Part shown: positions 5,543 through 6,910 of the stretch, one piece after another
Layout: every line of letters starts with the position of its first letter
Numbering within the stretch: the first letter of the stretch is position 1
NCBI GenBank assembly: GCA_937950385.1
Contig: CALFEA010000182.1
Location: 1-6,910, forward strand
Length of the DNA: 6,910 nucleotides
DNA from: an uncultured Altererythrobacter sp.
GTDB lineage: Bacteria; Pseudomonadota; Alphaproteobacteria; Sphingomonadales; Sphingomonadaceae
Direction: 5' to 3'
The notes under the pieces: model-generated
Seen by the model: the letters and a program-made list of their open reading frames with translations, nothing else
Database searches by the model: none
What the model was told of the DNA's origin: nothing
Made by a program: the position numbers and the translations under genes

Positions 5543-6295
5543 TTAAAACTCTGGCTTTCGTTTCGCGGCAAAGGCCGCCGTCCCTTCTGCAAAATCAGCG
5601 CCCGCGAACGCTTCTGCAAATATCCGCAAAGTGTCCGCATCATCGGCCACTTGCCCATCCAAAACGCGGCGCACAAAGCGCTTGGTTTCGCGCAAGGAAT
5701 GCGGGCTGGCCGCCGTGATTTCCTGTGCCAGTTCATCAGGACTATCGGCAATAAATTCGGCAAGCCCGATCCGCTGCGCCTCTTCAGCGCCGATTAGGCT
5801 TCCTGTATAAAGAATGCGTTTCGCCTGCCCTGGTCCAACCAGATCGGTCAGCAGTTTCACATCGTGCAAAGGGTAGACCAGCCCCAGTTTCGCAGGCGTA
5901 ATTCCAAAGCGCGCATTCGCCGTCGCAACCCGCAAATCGCACGCCAATGCGATCCCGAAGCCCCCGCCAACACAGTCCCCTTCGACAAAGGCAATAGTGG
6001 GAAGCCTGTGCCGCGTCAGTTCATATTGCGCCCGGTTGATCGCGGCCTGATTGGCAGCGCACCAACCGTCATCATCCTTATTCGCAAGCAATTCTGAAAT
6101 ATCCGCGCCAGCGCAAAATGCCCCGCCCGGCTCTGCTGCACGAATGATCATCAGTTTAAGGTCTGAATTGTTCGCCGCACGCTCAAACAATTCCGGCATG
6201 GCCTGCCACATCGCCATGTTCAGTGCATTTCGCTTATCCGCGCGGTCGATCAGCAAATGAGCGATTTGTCCGTGAATTTCCAACCGTAAGCTCAT
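5543..6295 (-). CDS. Crotonase-superfamily protein (enoyl-CoA hydratase/isomerase-like), atypical active site
   Basis: A 250-residue CoA-thioester enzyme of normal length. Conserved features are DRADKRNALN at 17-26, the oxyanion-hole segment AFCAGADISEL at 59-69, GDCVGGGFGIALACDL at 106-121, TPAKLGLVYP at 133-142 and a C-terminal AAKRKPEF. The two glutamates that activate water in true enoyl-CoA hydratases are absent: the first position is Gly114 (GGGFG) and the second is Pro134. Thr133 and Tyr141 have the spacing of the Thr/Tyr pair in E. coli methylmalonyl-CoA decarboxylase, though that enzyme's active-site His is Ala64 here. Simple hydration is therefore unlikely; decarboxylation or isomerisation is possible. 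The start at 6295 is chosen over 6304 because AGAGGA (6310-6305) is 9 nt from 6295 but abuts 6304. The gene overlaps the upstream MmgE/PrpD gene by 4 nt (ATGA) and converges on the oxidoreductase with a 5-bp gap. Confidence 0.9.
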   Translation of the reverse strand: MSLRLEIHGQIAHLLIDRADKRNALNMAMWQAMPELFERAANNSDLKLMIIRAAEPGGAFCAGADISELLANKDDDGWCAANQAAINRAQYELTRHRLPTIAFVEGDCVGGGFGIALACDLRVATANARFGITPAKLGLVYPLHDVKLLTDLVGPGQAKRILYTGSLIGAEEAQRIGLAEFIADSPDELAQEITAASPHSLRETKRFVRRVLDGQVADDADTLRIFAEAFAGADFAEGTAAFAAKRKPEF

Positions 6296-6910
6296 GCCAA
6301 CCATTCCTCTAGCATTGTATCAATCGTGAAAGGGTCATCGCTTTGAAGCGAGAGGCTGATCGCGCGCGTGCATTGCTCATCTGACAATCCGCCCATTTTT
6401 CCCAGTGCTTGCATTTTTTCAACTATTTGCGTCTCATTGATTGGATGAACAGGTTCAATATTCGGCTTTGAAATCTGCGAACCTGCGTCCATTTTATCTA
6501 AGTCTGGCAAAGGCTTGAAGCTGACCTGATCGATCAACCAACCTGCGCCATTAGACGCAAGCGGGCCCGGCTCACTCGTCATTGCATCAAACAATCCTTG
6601 CGGCCCCTCCAGCACGCCCGCCGGTCCCGTTGCGCCGTAATGCACATGCATCGCTGCATCGCGCCCCGTGCGAACGGCATGATAAATATGCCATTGTTTG
6701 GTCAGCACATTGTCGTGGTTTATATGCTGCAAACCGCCTGCCACCGAACCAGCATTGCCCAGCGCATTGGCATATTCCACCGGCGCAAAGCCGATCAATG
6801 AACCCAATGCTGCCGCCGCGCCAAACACACCTGCAGTTGCCGAGGCATGCCAGCGCGATTTGTGATGCGTATCAAGCGCTGCGCCAATGGCGATCATCGC
6901 TTCATATCCG
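6292..6910 (-). CDS. MmgE/PrpD family protein, 5' end beyond the right edge, domain 2 apparently missing
   Basis: The C-terminal 206 or so residues are visible; the frame is open through the right edge. The family includes 2-methylcitrate dehydratase and cis-aconitate decarboxylase. Recognisable segments are RWHASATAGVFGAAAALGSL with the catalytic-type His, AGSVAGGLQHINHD, LTKQWHIYHAVRTG with the conserved Lys, and the GPAGVLEGPQGLF motif. Then, after GWLIDQVSFKPLP, only 18 residues precede VHPINETQIVEKM, which resembles the family's final helical segment. In better-known members about 100-130 residues (domain 2) lie between these points. The reading frame is intact and the stop overlaps the crotonase start, so the gene is not simply broken. 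The junction stretch (about 6451-6504) looks more AT-rich than its surroundings. Either this is a short subfamily, or an in-frame deletion. The dehydratase/isomerase role is inferred from the family only. Confidence 0.85.
   Translation of the reverse strand, partial: GYEAMIAIGAALDTHHKSRWHASATAGVFGAAAALGSLIGFAPVEYANALGNAGSVAGGLQHINHDNVLTKQWHIYHAVRTGRDAAMHVHYGATGPAGVLEGPQGLFDAMTSEPGPLASNGAGWLIDQVSFKPLPDLDKMDAGSQISKPNIEPVHPINETQIVEKMQALGKMGGLSDEQCTRAISLSLQSDDPFTIDTMLEEWLA
6305..6310 (-). promoter_or_regulatory. Ribosome-binding site that decides the crotonase start
   Basis: Minus-strand AGAGGA touches the ATG at 6304 but is 9 nt from the ATG at 6295, the proper distance. This favours the start that forms the ATGA overlap with the preceding gene. 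Confidence 0.65.

Noticed and set aside
5565..5578. GCGGC-AAAG-GCCGC hairpin near the convergent stops, as a terminator
   Set aside because: It is inside the crotonase coding region and is not followed by a T tract in either direction. No clear bidirectional terminator is seen between the convergent genes.
6314..6324. ATTGTATCAAT, resembling the operator
   Set aside because: It lacks one base of the palindrome, which changes the half-site spacing, and lies in the 3' end of a coding region with no promoter nearby. Probably chance.

Overview
The window looks like part of a moderately GC-rich alphaproteobacterial chromosome, most likely a sphingomonad (Sphingomonadales, Erythrobacter-like). The main hints are a large TonB-dependent receptor with an 'AMA|Q' signal peptide, the codon usage, and a catabolic cluster organisation typical of that group. 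The taxonomic call is an inference from style, not from a marker gene.

Layout. On the minus strand at the left, a GntR/FCD regulator (490-1158) is followed by an HMG-CoA-lyase-like gene that runs off the left edge (1-490). The two overlap by one base (TAATG). A 233-bp divergent control region (1159-1391) holds a perfect 12-bp palindrome, ATTGTATACAAT, of the kind bound by FCD regulators. From it, a plus-strand operon reads rightwards: a TonB-dependent outer-membrane receptor (1392-3905), a cysteine amidohydrolase of the N-carbamoylsarcosine amidase/isochorismatase fold (3913-4536), and an NADPH:quinone oxidoreductase (4548-5537, apparently starting at an ATC codon). Convergent to it, with only 5 bp between stop codons, are a crotonase-superfamily gene (5543-6295) and, upstream of it, a MmgE/PrpD-family gene that runs off the right edge (6292-6910). 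These two overlap by four bases (ATGA). No RNA gene, mobile element, CRISPR array or gene-free stretch over 300 bp was seen.

How the genes may work together. The receptor would bring a scarce or bulky substrate across the outer membrane. The amidohydrolase would cleave an amide or carbamoyl bond, and the oxidoreductase, crotonase, MmgE/PrpD protein and HMG-CoA-lyase-like enzyme suggest further conversion of a carboxylic acid or its CoA thioester. The FCD regulator, a family that usually senses carboxylates, probably controls both divergent arms. The substrate is unknown.

Most notable points: (1) the oxidoreductase has no ATG/GTG/TTG start that gives a full-length protein, but has an excellent Shine-Dalgarno 8 nt before an ATC; (2) the MmgE/PrpD protein appears to lack nearly all of its second domain; (3) the crotonase lacks both hydratase glutamates but keeps a Thr/Tyr pair seen in methylmalonyl-CoA decarboxylase; (4) the receptor mRNA has a leader with competing AGGGG/CCCCT pairings that include the ribosome-binding site, and a hairpin plus TTTT exactly at its stop codon, just ahead of an amidase gene that has no Shine-Dalgarno of its own.
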